A stretch of DNA of 64,000 bases, from the NCBI GenBank assembly GCA_002256345.1, contig NKIY01000001.1, positions 248,001 through 312,000 of the forward strand, written 5' to 3'. The notes under the pieces were generated by a model that saw only the letters and a program-made list of their open reading frames with translations, was not told the origin of the DNA and made no database searches. This stretch comes from Bradyrhizobiaceae bacterium PARB1. GTDB taxonomy: Bacteria; Pseudomonadota; Alphaproteobacteria; Rhizobiales; Xanthobacteraceae. This document shows, one piece after another, positions 1-8,645 of the stretch. The translations under genes and the position numbers were made by a program. Each line of letters begins with the position of its first letter. The first letter of the stretch is position 1.

Positions 1-135
1 CTCTTGTGTGGGAGGGTGGCCGCGCGTAGCGCGGACGGGCGAGGGGTAGCCACAAACTCCGAGTTAGTGGCTCCCCTTCAGCCGATCCAGTTTCTTTCTA
101 CTGCCGGTGCTGCCCTCTCTCACAGGGGAGAGGGC
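1..135. repeat. Intergenic palindromic repeat copy
   Basis: The segment carries a CGCGCG-type dyad (GCCGCGCGtagCGCGGACGGG) within a 'gtgggagggtgg ... gacgggcgagggg' frame. The same frame recurs at 21953-22120 and in part at 7590-7640. No gene is visible before the GTG at 186. This appears to be one of the short dispersed repeats that fill intergenic spaces in the left third of the window. Confidence 0.55.
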
Positions 136-185
136 GCAACAACAAGCGCCTCGAATGCGCAACACGACGGGTAGGAGTAACGCAC

Positions 186-989
186 GTGGCCTCACCACTG
201 CTGATCGAACATGACGACGGCGTGGACCGGGTGACACTCAACCGCCCGGAAAGCCTCAATGCACTCGATCCCGAGCTGATCGATGCCCTCAACGATTACT
301 TCCAGTCGCTGCAGCGCAATCGCAAGACGCGCGTCGTCGTCCTGAAAGGGGCTGGCGCTAACTTCTGCGCCGGGCTGGATCTCAAACACGCGGTGGCCGC
401 GCGCGGCCAGAACGCACCGCGCACCGTCACTGAGTCGCTGGATTCCCAGCGCCGCATTGCGGATATCGTGATGCTGATGCGTCGTTGCCCGCAGCCGATC
501 ATCGCGCTGGTCCAGGGCGCCGCGGCCGGCGGCGGTTTTGCCCTCGCGCTCGCCGCCGATATCCGCATCGCCTCTAAAACCGCGCGCATGAACTGTGCCT
601 TCATCAAGCTCGGCCTCGGCGGTTGTGACATCGGCACCAGCTATTTCCTGCCGCGCCTCGTCGGCGTTTCCGTCGCTTCGGAACTGATCCTCACCGGCCG
701 CTTCATCCATGCAGATCGTGCGCTCGCTGTTGGTCTTGTGTCCGAAGTCGTCGAGGACGGCGAACTGGACCAGGCCGCGGGGCCTTACATCGACGCGATG
801 ATCTCAGCCTCGCCGGTCGGCCTGCGGCTGTCGAAGGAATGTATCAATATGGCGATAGATGCCGGCTCGATCGAGAGCGTCATCGCCATGGAAGACCGCA
901 ATCAGGTGTTGTGCAGCCGGTCGGAGGATTTCGAGGAGGGTATCCGTGCCTTCATCGAGAAACGCAAACCGGTTTACGTAGCGCGCTGA
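186..989 (+). CDS. Enoyl-CoA hydratase/isomerase family protein
   Basis: This 267-residue crotonase-fold protein probably hydrates or isomerises an acyl-CoA double bond in the cytoplasm. The start is a GTG; a GGAGTAA ribosome-binding stretch precedes it. The oxyanion-hole segments are visible (NFCAGLDLKH near residue 60, GAAAGGGFALALAAD near 110). The Glu usually found in a PE-x-x-LG motif is replaced (FIKLGLGGCDIG), while the second Glu of the family is kept in the SELILTG segment. It lies 31 bp upstream of a feruloyl-CoA synthase-like ligase on the same strand, so a joint role in phenylpropanoid or other aromatic acyl-CoA breakdown is likely. It is not a typical feruloyl-CoA hydratase-lyase by its N-terminus, so the substrate is unknown. 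Confidence 0.85.
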   Translation: MASPLLIEHDDGVDRVTLNRPESLNALDPELIDALNDYFQSLQRNRKTRVVVLKGAGANFCAGLDLKHAVAARGQNAPRTVTESLDSQRRIADIVMLMRRCPQPIIALVQGAAAGGGFALALAADIRIASKTARMNCAFIKLGLGGCDIGTSYFLPRLVGVSVASELILTGRFIHADRALAVGLVSEVVEDGELDQAAGPYIDAMISASPVGLRLSKECINMAIDAGSIESVIAMEDRNQVLCSRSEDFEEGIRAFIEKRKPVYVAR

Positions 990-1020
990 CAGAGAAAAAA
1001 GCCGTTCGGGGAGTAATGTA

Positions 1021-2895
1021 ATGAACGCGCAGGCAGCGGCAGTGCTGACAAAGCCCGCCTTCCGCAAAGTGCACTGGATGGAGCGCGACATCGATGTGGA
1101 GCGCCGTTCCGATGGCGTGATCGTCATGAAGTCGCGCATTCCGCTGATGGAGCACGAGCCGCATCTTGCTGCTCCCCTGGCCAAATGGGCATCGCTGCGT
1201 CCCGATCTCACCTGGCTCGCCCAGCGCGCCGGCGATGACCGGCAGTGGCGCCGCATCTCCTATGCCGAGGCCAAACGCACCGTAGATGGCCTGACCCAGG
1301 CGCTGCTCGACATGAAGCTGGTCGAGGGCGGTCCCGTCGCGATTCTGTCCGGCAACTCCATCGAACATGCGCTGATGACCATGGCGGCGATGCAAGCGCG
1401 GCATCCGGCAGCGCCGGTGTCGCCGGCCTATTCGCTGATGAGCCAGGATCACCTCAAGCTCAAATATCTGTTCGATCTCGTGAAACCCGCCGCCATCATG
1501 GTGCAGGACGGCCCGTCATTCCAGAAGGCGCTGGACGCGCTCGACCTCACCGGCATCAAGGTCATTCATGTCGCGCGACCGCCGGAAGGCGTCGCGAGCG
1601 CGTCCTTTGCCGGGATGGCGGCGACGAAGGTCACCGCCGAAGTCGAAGCCTCGATTGCGAAGATCACGCCGAAGACCATCGGCAAGCTGCTGTTCACCTC
1701 CGGCTCCACGGGCATGCCCAAGGCTGTCATCAATACGCAGGAGATGATGACCGCCAATGCCGCGCAGATGATGCAGACGCGTCCGCGTGACAGGGATGCT
1801 GAGCCGCCGGTCTATCTCGACTGGATGCCGTGGAATCACACCATGGGCGGCAATGCGCTGTTCAATCCTCTGCTGATCGACGGCGGCACGCTCTATATCG
1901 ACGACGGTCGCCCGATGCCCGGCATGATCGATGAGACGCTGCGCAATCTGCGCGAAATCTCGCCGACCTATTATGCCAATGTCCCTGCCGGCTATGCCGC
2001 CATCGCCGGTGCCTTGGAGAAAGACGACGATCTCGCGCGTTCATTCTTCAAGAACCTTGGCATCATGGGCTATGGTGGCGCGCGGCTGCCGGACGATCTG
2101 TTCGACCGCATGCAGGCGCTCGCCGTGCGTGCGACCGGTGAACGCATCGTGTTCTATACCGGCTGGGGTTGCACCGAGACCTCGCCGACCTCGACCGGCA
2201 CCTATTGGGACACCGAGCGCGTTGGCCTGATCGGCCTGCCATTCCCCGGCGTTGAATTGAAGATGGTGCCGGTGGACGCGAAATACGAGCTGCGCCTGCG
2301 CGGCATCAATGTGATGCCGGGCTATTACAATCAGCCCGACCTCACCAAGGCCGCGTTCGATGAGGAAGGGTTCTACAAGATCGGCGATGCCGGCGTGTTC
2401 GTGGACGACAATGATCCGGTGAAGGGCCTGATTTTCTCCGGCCGCGTGGTGGAGGATTTCAAGCTCACCACCGGTACCTTCGTCCATGTCGGTTCGCTGC
2501 GCACGGATATCATCGCGGCGTGCACGCCTGTGGTACAGGATGCGCTGATCACCGGACAGGATCGGGAGTTCATCGGTGTGCTGGCCTGGCCGAACCTGCC
2601 GGCTTGCCGCCTGCTGATTGATCAGCCCGAAGCGAGTTTTGCCGATGTGGTGAAACATCCGAAGGTGCTTGCCTGTTTCAAGAATGGCCTGCACGCGCAC
2701 AACGCGGCGTCCGTCGGCGCCAGCAGCCGCCGCATCGCGCGGGCGATGTTCCTCGTCGAGCCGCCCTCCATCGATGGCAACGAACTCACCGACAAGGGCT
2801 ACATCAACCAGCGCGCCGGCCTCGAGCGCCGCGCCGCGCAGGTGGCGCAGCTCTATGCGCAGCATCCGGACGAGGATGTGATTGTATTGAAGTGA
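1021..2895 (+). CDS. Feruloyl-CoA synthase-like AMP-forming ligase
   Basis: The 624-residue protein belongs to the AMP-forming acyl-CoA synthetases, which adenylate a carboxylic acid and transfer it to CoA. The adenylation P-loop LLFTSGSTGMPKAV is at about residues 222-235 and the GWGCTETSPTS motif at about 380. The C-terminal region has the SGRVVEDFKLTTGT hinge found in feruloyl-CoA synthases rather than the usual KxxGxxV tail. The length also fits that subfamily. It follows the enoyl-CoA hydratase gene by 31 bp and precedes three acyl-CoA dehydrogenase genes, which suggests an aromatic or side-chain shortening pathway. Ferulate or p-coumarate as substrate is an inference from family and from pobA and a TRAP transporter 15 kb away. 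Confidence 0.85.
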   Translation: MNAQAAAVLTKPAFRKVHWMERDIDVERRSDGVIVMKSRIPLMEHEPHLAAPLAKWASLRPDLTWLAQRAGDDRQWRRISYAEAKRTVDGLTQALLDMKLVEGGPVAILSGNSIEHALMTMAAMQARHPAAPVSPAYSLMSQDHLKLKYLFDLVKPAAIMVQDGPSFQKALDALDLTGIKVIHVARPPEGVASASFAGMAATKVTAEVEASIAKITPKTIGKLLFTSGSTGMPKAVINTQEMMTANAAQMMQTRPRDRDAEPPVYLDWMPWNHTMGGNALFNPLLIDGGTLYIDDGRPMPGMIDETLRNLREISPTYYANVPAGYAAIAGALEKDDDLARSFFKNLGIMGYGGARLPDDLFDRMQALAVRATGERIVFYTGWGCTETSPTSTGTYWDTERVGLIGLPFPGVELKMVPVDAKYELRLRGINVMPGYYNQPDLTKAAFDEEGFYKIGDAGVFVDDNDPVKGLIFSGRVVEDFKLTTGTFVHVGSLRTDIIAACTPVVQDALITGQDREFIGVLAWPNLPACRLLIDQPEASFADVVKHPKVLACFKNGLHAHNAASVGASSRRIARAMFLVEPPSIDGNELTDKGYINQRAGLERRAAQVAQLYAQHPDEDVIVLK

Positions 2896-2900
2896 GAATT

Positions 2901-2985
2901 CGTAGGATGGGTTGAGCGAAGCGATACCCATCAACCACAAACACCGCTGCGATGGGTTTCGCGAAGACGCTCAACCCATCCTACG
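2901..2985. repeat. Palindromic repeat (GTAGGATGGGTTGAGC family)
   Basis: Two arms, 2901-2932 and 2951-2985, are near-perfect inverted copies of each other: CGTAGGATGGGTTGAGCG on one side and CGCTCAACCCATCCTACG on the other. The structure would form a long hairpin in the transcript between the ligase and the first acyl-CoA dehydrogenase. It belongs to a type of intergenic palindrome that is common in Bradyrhizobium relatives. Confidence 0.85.
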
Positions 2986-3014
2986 AAACAACAACGACGA
3001 GCGAGATTCCCGCC

Positions 3015-4142
3015 ATGAACTTCGATTTCTCCGACGACCAGAAGCAGCTCCGCGACGAAGCCCGCCGCTTCCTCACCGAGAAGTGCCCGCCGAAGGCGGT
3101 GCGTGCCGTCATCGACGGGCAGGCGCCCTATGATCGCGAGCTCTGGAAAGGCCTCGCCGATATGGGCTTCCTCGGCGTCGCCATTCCGGAAACCTATGGC
3201 GGTTCGGGCGCCGGTCATCTCGAACTCTGCGTGATCGCCGAGGAGATGGGCCGCGCGCTGGCGCCGGTGCCGTTCTCCTCCACCGTCTATCTTGCTGCGG
3301 AAGCGCTGCTGCTCGCTGGCTCCGAAGCGCAGAAGCAGAAGTGGCTGCCGGCCATCGCGCAAGGCCATGCGGTCGGCGCGCTTGCTTTGTTTGAAGGCGC
3401 GGGCAATCCGTCGCCAAAGGCGATCAAACTCAGCGCAGCGAATGGTGTGCTGAACGGCACCAAGAAGCCTGTCGCTGACGGGGCCATCGCCGATTTCGCC
3501 ATCGTCGCCGCCCGCACCGCCTCAACCGGCCGCGACAGCGATATCGCGTTGTTTCTCGTCGACCTCACCAGCGAAGGCGTCGAGGCGAAATCGCTGACTT
3601 CCATCGATCCGTCGCGTAACCAGGCCGAGATCACCTTCACCAATGTGAAGGCCGAGCCGCTCGGCGCCACCAGCGAAGGCTGGAGCATTCTCACCCAGGT
3701 GCTCGATCGTGCCGCGGTTCTCGTCGGCTTCGAGCAGGTTGGCGGCTCCGACCGTGCGCTGGAAATGGGCCGCGACTACGCGCTCGACCGCATCGCCTTC
3801 GGCCGGCAGATTGGCTCGTTCCAGGCCATCAAGCACATGCTCGCCGACATGTATGTGTCGGCGACCTTGGCGCGCTCGAATTGCTACTACGGCGCTTGGG
3901 CGCTTTCGACCAATGCGTCGGAACTGCCGGAAGCCGCCGCAGCCGCACGCATCAGCGCCACGCAGGCGTTCCAGCATTGTTCGAAGAACAACATCCAGGT
4001 CCATGGCGGTATGGGCTTCACCTGGGAATTCGACTGCCATCTCTATTACCGCCGCTCCAATGCGATTGCAGTTGGGTTCGGTTCGCTGAGCTACTGGGAA
4101 GACCAGCTGATCGAGCGCATGCGCAAGAAGAACGCGGCGTGA
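3015..4142 (+). CDS. Acyl-CoA dehydrogenase
   Basis: This 375-residue flavoprotein resembles acyl-CoA dehydrogenases, which introduce an alpha-beta double bond and pass electrons to ETF. The start chosen is the ATG at 3015 (MNFDFSDDQKQLRDEARRF), because the in-frame sequence before it is the palindromic repeat. An FAD-binding C-terminal region is visible (DRIAFGRQIGSFQAIKH near 255, QVHGGMGFTWE near 335). It is somewhat more divergent than the next two dehydrogenases in its middle domain. The stop lies 10 bp before the next start, so the genes are probably co-transcribed. Confidence 0.88.
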   Translation: MNFDFSDDQKQLRDEARRFLTEKCPPKAVRAVIDGQAPYDRELWKGLADMGFLGVAIPETYGGSGAGHLELCVIAEEMGRALAPVPFSSTVYLAAEALLLAGSEAQKQKWLPAIAQGHAVGALALFEGAGNPSPKAIKLSAANGVLNGTKKPVADGAIADFAIVAARTASTGRDSDIALFLVDLTSEGVEAKSLTSIDPSRNQAEITFTNVKAEPLGATSEGWSILTQVLDRAAVLVGFEQVGGSDRALEMGRDYALDRIAFGRQIGSFQAIKHMLADMYVSATLARSNCYYGAWALSTNASELPEAAAAARISATQAFQHCSKNNIQVHGGMGFTWEFDCHLYYRRSNAIAVGFGSLSYWEDQLIERMRKKNAA

Positions 4143-4152
4143 GGATCGTCCG

Positions 4153-5400
4153 ATGAATTTCGACGATACTCCGCAGGAAGCCGAATTCCGCGCCAAGGCA
4201 CGCGCCTGGATCGCGGCCAATGCACCGCGCGAATATAAAGATGAACTGAAAAAAGCATCGCTCGGCCGCATCCAGCTCAAGAGTGCCAACATCCTTGAAG
4301 TCGCAAAAGCCTGGCAGAAGAAAAAGGCCGATGCCGGCTGGGCCGTGCCGCACTGGCCGAAGGAGTATGGCGGCCGCGGGGCCTCGCCTATCGAGCGCGT
4401 GATCTGGCAGCAGGAAGAGGGGGTGTTCGGCAAGCTCGGCGCGCTGTTCATCATCGGCCAGGGCATGTGTGGCCCGACTATGATGGCCTATGCTTCGGAA
4501 GAGCATAAGCGCCACTATCTGCCGCCGCTCGCTTCCGGCGAAAAGGTCTGGTGTCAGCTATTCTCCGAACCCGCCGGTGGCTCCGACGTCGCCGGCCTCC
4601 GCACCCGCGCGGAGAAGGAAGGCGACGACTGGGTCATCAACGGCCAGAAGATCTGGACCTCCGGCGCGCACTATTCCGACTACGGTATCCTGATCACGCG
4701 TACCGATCCCGCCGTGCCCAAGCACAAGGGTCTCACCATGTTCTTCCTGGACATGAAGAGCCCGGGCGTTGAGATCAAGCCGATCAAGCAGGCCAACGGC
4801 CAGGCCGAATTCAACGAAGTCTATTTCACCGACGTCCGCATCCCCGATCATCAGCGACTCGGCGCCGTCGGCGACGGCTGGAACGTGTCGTTGACCACAC
4901 TGATGAACGAGCGCATGGCGATCGGCGCGGGTGTTGCTACTGGCTTCCCCGAACTGTTCGACTTCGTCAGCAATCTGACGCTTGAGGATGGCCCCGCCAT
5001 CGACAATCGAGCCGTGCGCTCCAAGCTCGCGAATTGGGCCGTGCGCGCCTCGGGTCTTCGCTACACGAGTTTCCGCTCGATCTCGGCACTGTCGCGCGGC
5101 GAGCGTCCGGGGCCGGAGAACTCCATCGGCAAGCTGGTCGCTGGCGCCATGACGCAGGAGGTCGCGACCTATGCGCTCGATCTGCAGGGCGCAGCCGGCG
5201 TGCTGAGCAGTCCGGAAGATGCCGAGGTCGCCGGCAAATTCCAGGCGATGTTGCTGCGCTCGCCGGCCACGCGCGTCGAGGGCGGCACAGACGAGATCCT
5301 GCGCAACATCATCGCGGAGCGCGTGCTGGGTCTGCCCGGCGACATCCGCGTCGACAAGGACGTGCCATTCAACAAGATCCCGACCAGAGGACGCGCCTAG
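4153..5400 (+). CDS. Acyl-CoA dehydrogenase, tandem copy 1
   Basis: The 415-residue acyl-CoA dehydrogenase has the substrate/FAD loop CQLFSEPAGGSDVAGLRTRA and the C-terminal motif EGGTDEILRNIIAERVLGLP. It is nearly identical in many blocks to the protein at 5543-6769: both open with MNFDDTP-EA-FR and share 'INGQKIWTSGAHYSDYGILI' and the entire tail 'LGLPGDIRVDKDVPFNK'. The pair arose by tandem duplication and now differ mainly in the first 50 residues and in the linker near residue 340. Substrate specificity cannot be read from the sequence; the neighbouring ligase suggests aromatic or branched acyl-CoA. Confidence 0.9.
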   Translation: MNFDDTPQEAEFRAKARAWIAANAPREYKDELKKASLGRIQLKSANILEVAKAWQKKKADAGWAVPHWPKEYGGRGASPIERVIWQQEEGVFGKLGALFIIGQGMCGPTMMAYASEEHKRHYLPPLASGEKVWCQLFSEPAGGSDVAGLRTRAEKEGDDWVINGQKIWTSGAHYSDYGILITRTDPAVPKHKGLTMFFLDMKSPGVEIKPIKQANGQAEFNEVYFTDVRIPDHQRLGAVGDGWNVSLTTLMNERMAIGAGVATGFPELFDFVSNLTLEDGPAIDNRAVRSKLANWAVRASGLRYTSFRSISALSRGERPGPENSIGKLVAGAMTQEVATYALDLQGAAGVLSSPEDAEVAGKFQAMLLRSPATRVEGGTDEILRNIIAERVLGLPGDIRVDKDVPFNKIPTRGRA

Positions 5401-5409
5401 AACTTCGCC

Positions 5410-5520
5410 TTCATCCTGAGGAGCGGCCGCAGGCCGCGTCTCCAAGGATGGCGGGCAAACTCCGAGCCTAGCCAGTTCATGGTTCGAGACGGCGCCAAGT
5501 GGCGCTTCCTCACCATGAGG
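5410..5520. repeat. Palindromic repeat (CCTCATCCTGAGGAGC family), copy 1
   Basis: The element starts with TTCATCCTGAGGAGCGGCCG and ends with CGCTTCCTCACCATGAGG, with internal 'TTCATGGTTCGAGACGGCG'. A second copy with the same layout lies at 6780-6891. Both copies sit directly after an acyl-CoA dehydrogenase stop codon, so they flank the duplicated gene at 5543-6769 as direct repeats. Confidence 0.85.
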
Positions 5521-5542
5521 GACAGAGAGAAAGACAAGAGCC

Positions 5543-6769
5543 ATGAATTTCGATGACACGCCTGAGGAAGCCGTCTTCCGCACCGATGCGCGGAAGTGGA
5601 TCGACGCCAATGCGCCGAAGGAGCTCGAGGCGGCTCTATCCAACCCCAACGCCAAGCGCGACTCCATGCTCGAGGCTTCCAAGGCATGGCAGAAGAAGAA
5701 AGCCGAAGCCGGCTGGGCCTGCCTGCACTGGCCGAAGGAATATGGCGGCCGCGGATCGACGCCCATCGAGCGCGTGATCTGGCAGCAGGAGGAGGGCGTC
5801 TATGACAAGCTCTCGCGCCCCTTCGCCATCGGTCAGGGCATGTGCGGGCCGACCGTGATGGCCTACGCCACCGAGGAGCAGAAGCGCCACTATTTGCCCC
5901 CACTCGTCTCCGGCGAGCATGTCTGGTGCCAGCTGTTCTCCGAGCCGGCCGGTGGCTCTGACGTCGCCGGTCTGCGTACGCGTGCGGAGAAGGACGGCGA
6001 CGACTGGATTATCAACGGCCAGAAGATCTGGACCTCCGGCGCGCATTATTCGGACTACGGCATTCTCATCACCCGTACAGACCCGACCGTCCCCAAGCAC
6101 AAGGGGCTCACCATGTTCTTCCTGGACATGAAGAGTCCCGGCGTCGAGGTGAAGCCGATCAAGCAGGCCAATGGCATGCAGGAATTCAACGAGGTGTTCT
6201 TCACCAATGTCCGCATCCCCGACAGCCAGCGTCTCGGTGCCGTCGGTGATGGCTGGAACGTGTCGCTCACCACGCTGATGAACGAGCGCATGTCCATCGG
6301 TGCACGCGTCCACACCGGTTTCCCGGAGCTGTTCGAATACTGCAGTAACCTGATGCTCGACGACGGCCTCGCCATCGACGATCCCAATGTCCGCTCGAAG
6401 CTCGCTGGCTGGGCCGTGAAGAATTCCGGCCTCACTTACACGAGCTACCGTTCCATCTCGGCGCTGTCGAAGGGTGAGCGTCCGGGGCCGGAAAATTCGA
6501 TCGGCAAGTTGGTCTCGGGCATGATGATGCAGGATATCGCCATGTTCGCTGCCGATCTGCAGGGCGCGTCCGGTGCGTTGGTCGGTGCGGACGCGGAAGC
6601 GGCGGGCGAATTCCAGGCTACGATCCTGTCCTCGCCCTCGATGCGCATTGCCGGCGGCACCGACGAGATCCTGCGCAATATCATCGCGGAACGCGTGCTG
6701 GGCCTGCCGGGCGATATCCGCGTAGACAAGGATGTGCCGTTCAACAAGGTGCCAACCAAGGGAAGGTAG
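5543..6769 (+). CDS. Acyl-CoA dehydrogenase, tandem copy 2
   Basis: The 408-residue protein is the paralogue of the gene at 4153-5400 and carries the same signatures: CQLFSEPAGGSDVAGLRTRA, MKSPGVEVKPIKQANG and AGGTDEILRNIIAERVLGLP. It probably catalyses the same type of FAD-dependent alpha-beta dehydrogenation on a related acyl-CoA. An AGAGCC stretch with GAGAAAG just upstream provides a ribosome-binding site. The gene is bracketed by two copies of the CCTCATCCTGAGG repeat, which could have taken part in the duplication by recombination. Confidence 0.9.
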   Translation: MNFDDTPEEAVFRTDARKWIDANAPKELEAALSNPNAKRDSMLEASKAWQKKKAEAGWACLHWPKEYGGRGSTPIERVIWQQEEGVYDKLSRPFAIGQGMCGPTVMAYATEEQKRHYLPPLVSGEHVWCQLFSEPAGGSDVAGLRTRAEKDGDDWIINGQKIWTSGAHYSDYGILITRTDPTVPKHKGLTMFFLDMKSPGVEVKPIKQANGMQEFNEVFFTNVRIPDSQRLGAVGDGWNVSLTTLMNERMSIGARVHTGFPELFEYCSNLMLDDGLAIDDPNVRSKLAGWAVKNSGLTYTSYRSISALSKGERPGPENSIGKLVSGMMMQDIAMFAADLQGASGALVGADAEAAGEFQATILSSPSMRIAGGTDEILRNIIAERVLGLPGDIRVDKDVPFNKVPTKGR

Positions 6770-6779
6770 CCGCTCCGGC

Positions 6780-6891
6780 CTCATCCTGAGGAGCGCGCCT
6801 TTTGGCGCGTGTCTCAAAGGATAGCGCCAAACACCGAGCCCGCCATCTCATGGTTCGAGACGGCGTCAAGAGGCGCCTCCTCACCATGAGG
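6780..6891. repeat. Palindromic repeat (CCTCATCCTGAGGAGC family), copy 2
   Basis: This is the second copy of the element at 5410-5520, in the same orientation: CCTCATCCTGAGGAGCGCGC at the left, TCATGGTTCGAGACGGCG in the middle, and CCTCCTCACCATGAGG at the right. The outer ends are inverted copies of each other (CCTCATCCTGAGGAG against CTCCTCACCATGAGG). Confidence 0.85.
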
Positions 6892-6910
6892 ACAGAGACA
6901 GGACGTTTCC

Positions 6911-7588
6911 ATGACAGATGCTATCACCACTCTCGAATCTCTTCTCGCTGCACGTTATTCCTGCCGCGCTTACAAGTCCGATCCCGTTCCGCGCGACATC
7001 ATCGAGCGCATTCTTACCGTCGCTCAGCGCACGGCGTCCTGGTGCAACAGCCAGCCGTGGCAGGTGACAATTACGTCGGGGGAAGCGACCAAGAAGTTCC
7101 GCGATGTTCTCTACCCCGTCGCTGCGTCCGGCACGCCGAGCACCGGCGATTTCGAATTCCCGCGTGAATATCGCGGTGTCTATCTCGACCGTCGCCGCGA
7201 GAGCGGATTCCAGCTCTACAATACCCTCGGCATCGCTCGCGGCGACAAAGCCGCCTATGCGCAGCAAGCGCTGCAGAATTTCAATTTTTTCGGCGCGCCG
7301 CATGTGGCGATCATCACATCCGACGAGGCGCTCGGCGTCTATGGCGCGGTGGATTGCGGCGGCTACGTCAACAATTTCATGCTGGCCGCACAGGCCCTCG
7401 GCATCGCCACGGTGCCGCAGGCGGCGCTGGCGTTTCACTCTGCGGTGGTGCGCAAGCATTTCGACATGCCTGCTGACCGCCGCGTCGTCTGCGGAATCTC
7501 GTTCGGTTATGAGGATGGCGAGCACAAGGTGAACAGCTATCGCACCAGCCGCGCGCAACTCGGCGATGTGGCGAGGTTTATGGAGTAG
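6911..7588 (+). CDS. Nitroreductase family protein
   Basis: The 225-residue protein belongs to the FMN-dependent nitroreductase family, which reduces quinones, nitro compounds or enoates with NAD(P)H. Visible signatures are the N-terminal ARYSCRAYKSDPVPRDII segment with FMN-phosphate contacts, TASWCNSQPWQV, and the C-terminal AAQALGIATVPQAAL and RRVVCGISFGY blocks. It lies 20 bp after the second CCTCATCCTGAGG repeat, at the end of the acyl-CoA dehydrogenase run, and may supply a reductive step for the same pathway. The actual substrate is not deducible. Confidence 0.88.
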   Translation: MTDAITTLESLLAARYSCRAYKSDPVPRDIIERILTVAQRTASWCNSQPWQVTITSGEATKKFRDVLYPVAASGTPSTGDFEFPREYRGVYLDRRRESGFQLYNTLGIARGDKAAYAQQALQNFNFFGAPHVAIITSDEALGVYGAVDCGGYVNNFMLAAQALGIATVPQAALAFHSAVVRKHFDMPADRRVVCGISFGYEDGEHKVNSYRTSRAQLGDVARFME

Positions 7589-7650
7589 GGAAGGGGGGCC
7601 TCTTCCCTCTCACCCTGTGGGAGAAGGAAGAGGGTTGAGGAGAGTTCGTC

Positions 7651-8442
7651 TTAAAACATTGGCGCTCGCTTCTCCGCAAACGCCTTCGTGCCTTCCTTGA
7701 TCTCGTCGCCACGCATGCTGTCCCGCGCGCGCCGATTGGCCGCTTCCTCGTCCAGTTCGCCTCGGGCGAATTCGTTGATCGCCTGCTTCATGCCACGCAT
7801 GGCCAGCGGCGCATTGCTCGCGAGCAAGGTCGCCAGCCGCTCCACCTCGCCATCCAGTGCCCGCGTCGTCGCGATCGACGTCAGGTAACCGATCCGCAAC
7901 ATCTCTTGCGCGTCGATCTTCTCCGCGGTGAGAAACAGCCGCTTGGCATTGTCCACGCCCAGCCGGCTCACATAGCGCTTGATGCCGCCCGTGTAGTAAT
8001 GCAGTCCCAGCCGGGCCGCCGGCATGAACATCTCCGCCGTATCCAGGCCGATCCGGAAGTCGCAGGCGAGGGCGAGGTCCGTTGAGCCGCCATAGACACC
8101 GCCATTGAGGCGGCAGATCGTCGGCACGCCCAGGTCTTCGAGTCGGTTGGCGACGGCCTCAAAGGCCGAGCCGGACGAACCGTCGGCCGGTGTGCTCGCT
8201 GCCCGCGCAGCGATGGCCGTCAGATCGAAGCCAGCACTGAAGGCGCGCCCGGTTCCGGTCAGCACCAGCACCCGGATGACTGGGTCTGCTTCCACTCGGT
8301 CGAAATGCACCATGAGCGCGTCGAGGTCGGCCTGCGACAGCCGGTTGAGCTTGGCCGGGCGGTTGAGGCGAATGGTGGCGCGGGGGCCGTCGACGGTAAG
8401 AATCGGGGCCGAATTGTCGGCGGTGTCTGTCGTTTCCGACAT
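7651..8442 (-). CDS. Enoyl-CoA hydratase/isomerase family protein
   Basis: This 263-residue crotonase-fold protein is convergent with the nitroreductase gene. The fold is shown by RAFSAGFDLTA near residue 70 and GGVYGGSTDLALACDFRI near 115. Neither of the two catalytic Glu residues of classical enoyl-CoA hydratases is at its expected place (FMPAARLGLHYYTGG and VDNAKRLFLTA), so it may be an isomerase, hydrolase or other crotonase activity rather than a hydratase. Its start, MSETTDTADN, follows an AAGGAGAAC ribosome-binding site. Confidence 0.82.
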   Translation of the reverse strand: MSETTDTADNSAPILTVDGPRATIRLNRPAKLNRLSQADLDALMVHFDRVEADPVIRVLVLTGTGRAFSAGFDLTAIAARAASTPADGSSGSAFEAVANRLEDLGVPTICRLNGGVYGGSTDLALACDFRIGLDTAEMFMPAARLGLHYYTGGIKRYVSRLGVDNAKRLFLTAEKIDAQEMLRIGYLTSIATTRALDGEVERLATLLASNAPLAMRGMKQAINEFARGELDEEAANRRARDSMRGDEIKEGTKAFAEKRAPMF

Positions 8443-8645
8443 GTTGTTCTCCTTCTAAGCGCGCGCACGGTGCCCGCGCCGTCCGGGCGCGTCAATTGCC
8501 ATGCCCGTTCGTCTCATTTTCAGAACCTGCAGAGCGGGGTATGATGGCCGAATAGGTTCTATCGCGGCTCGCGCGCTCCCCGGTCCTCCGTGTTTCGTGC
8601 GGACGGGAGACATAGCAGCCGCCTTCTCGAACACCGGTTCGCGCC

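Noticed and set aside
2041-2940. A 299-codon minus-strand frame
   Set aside because: It mirrors the feruloyl-CoA synthase-like gene and has no recognisable protein motif or ribosome-binding site.
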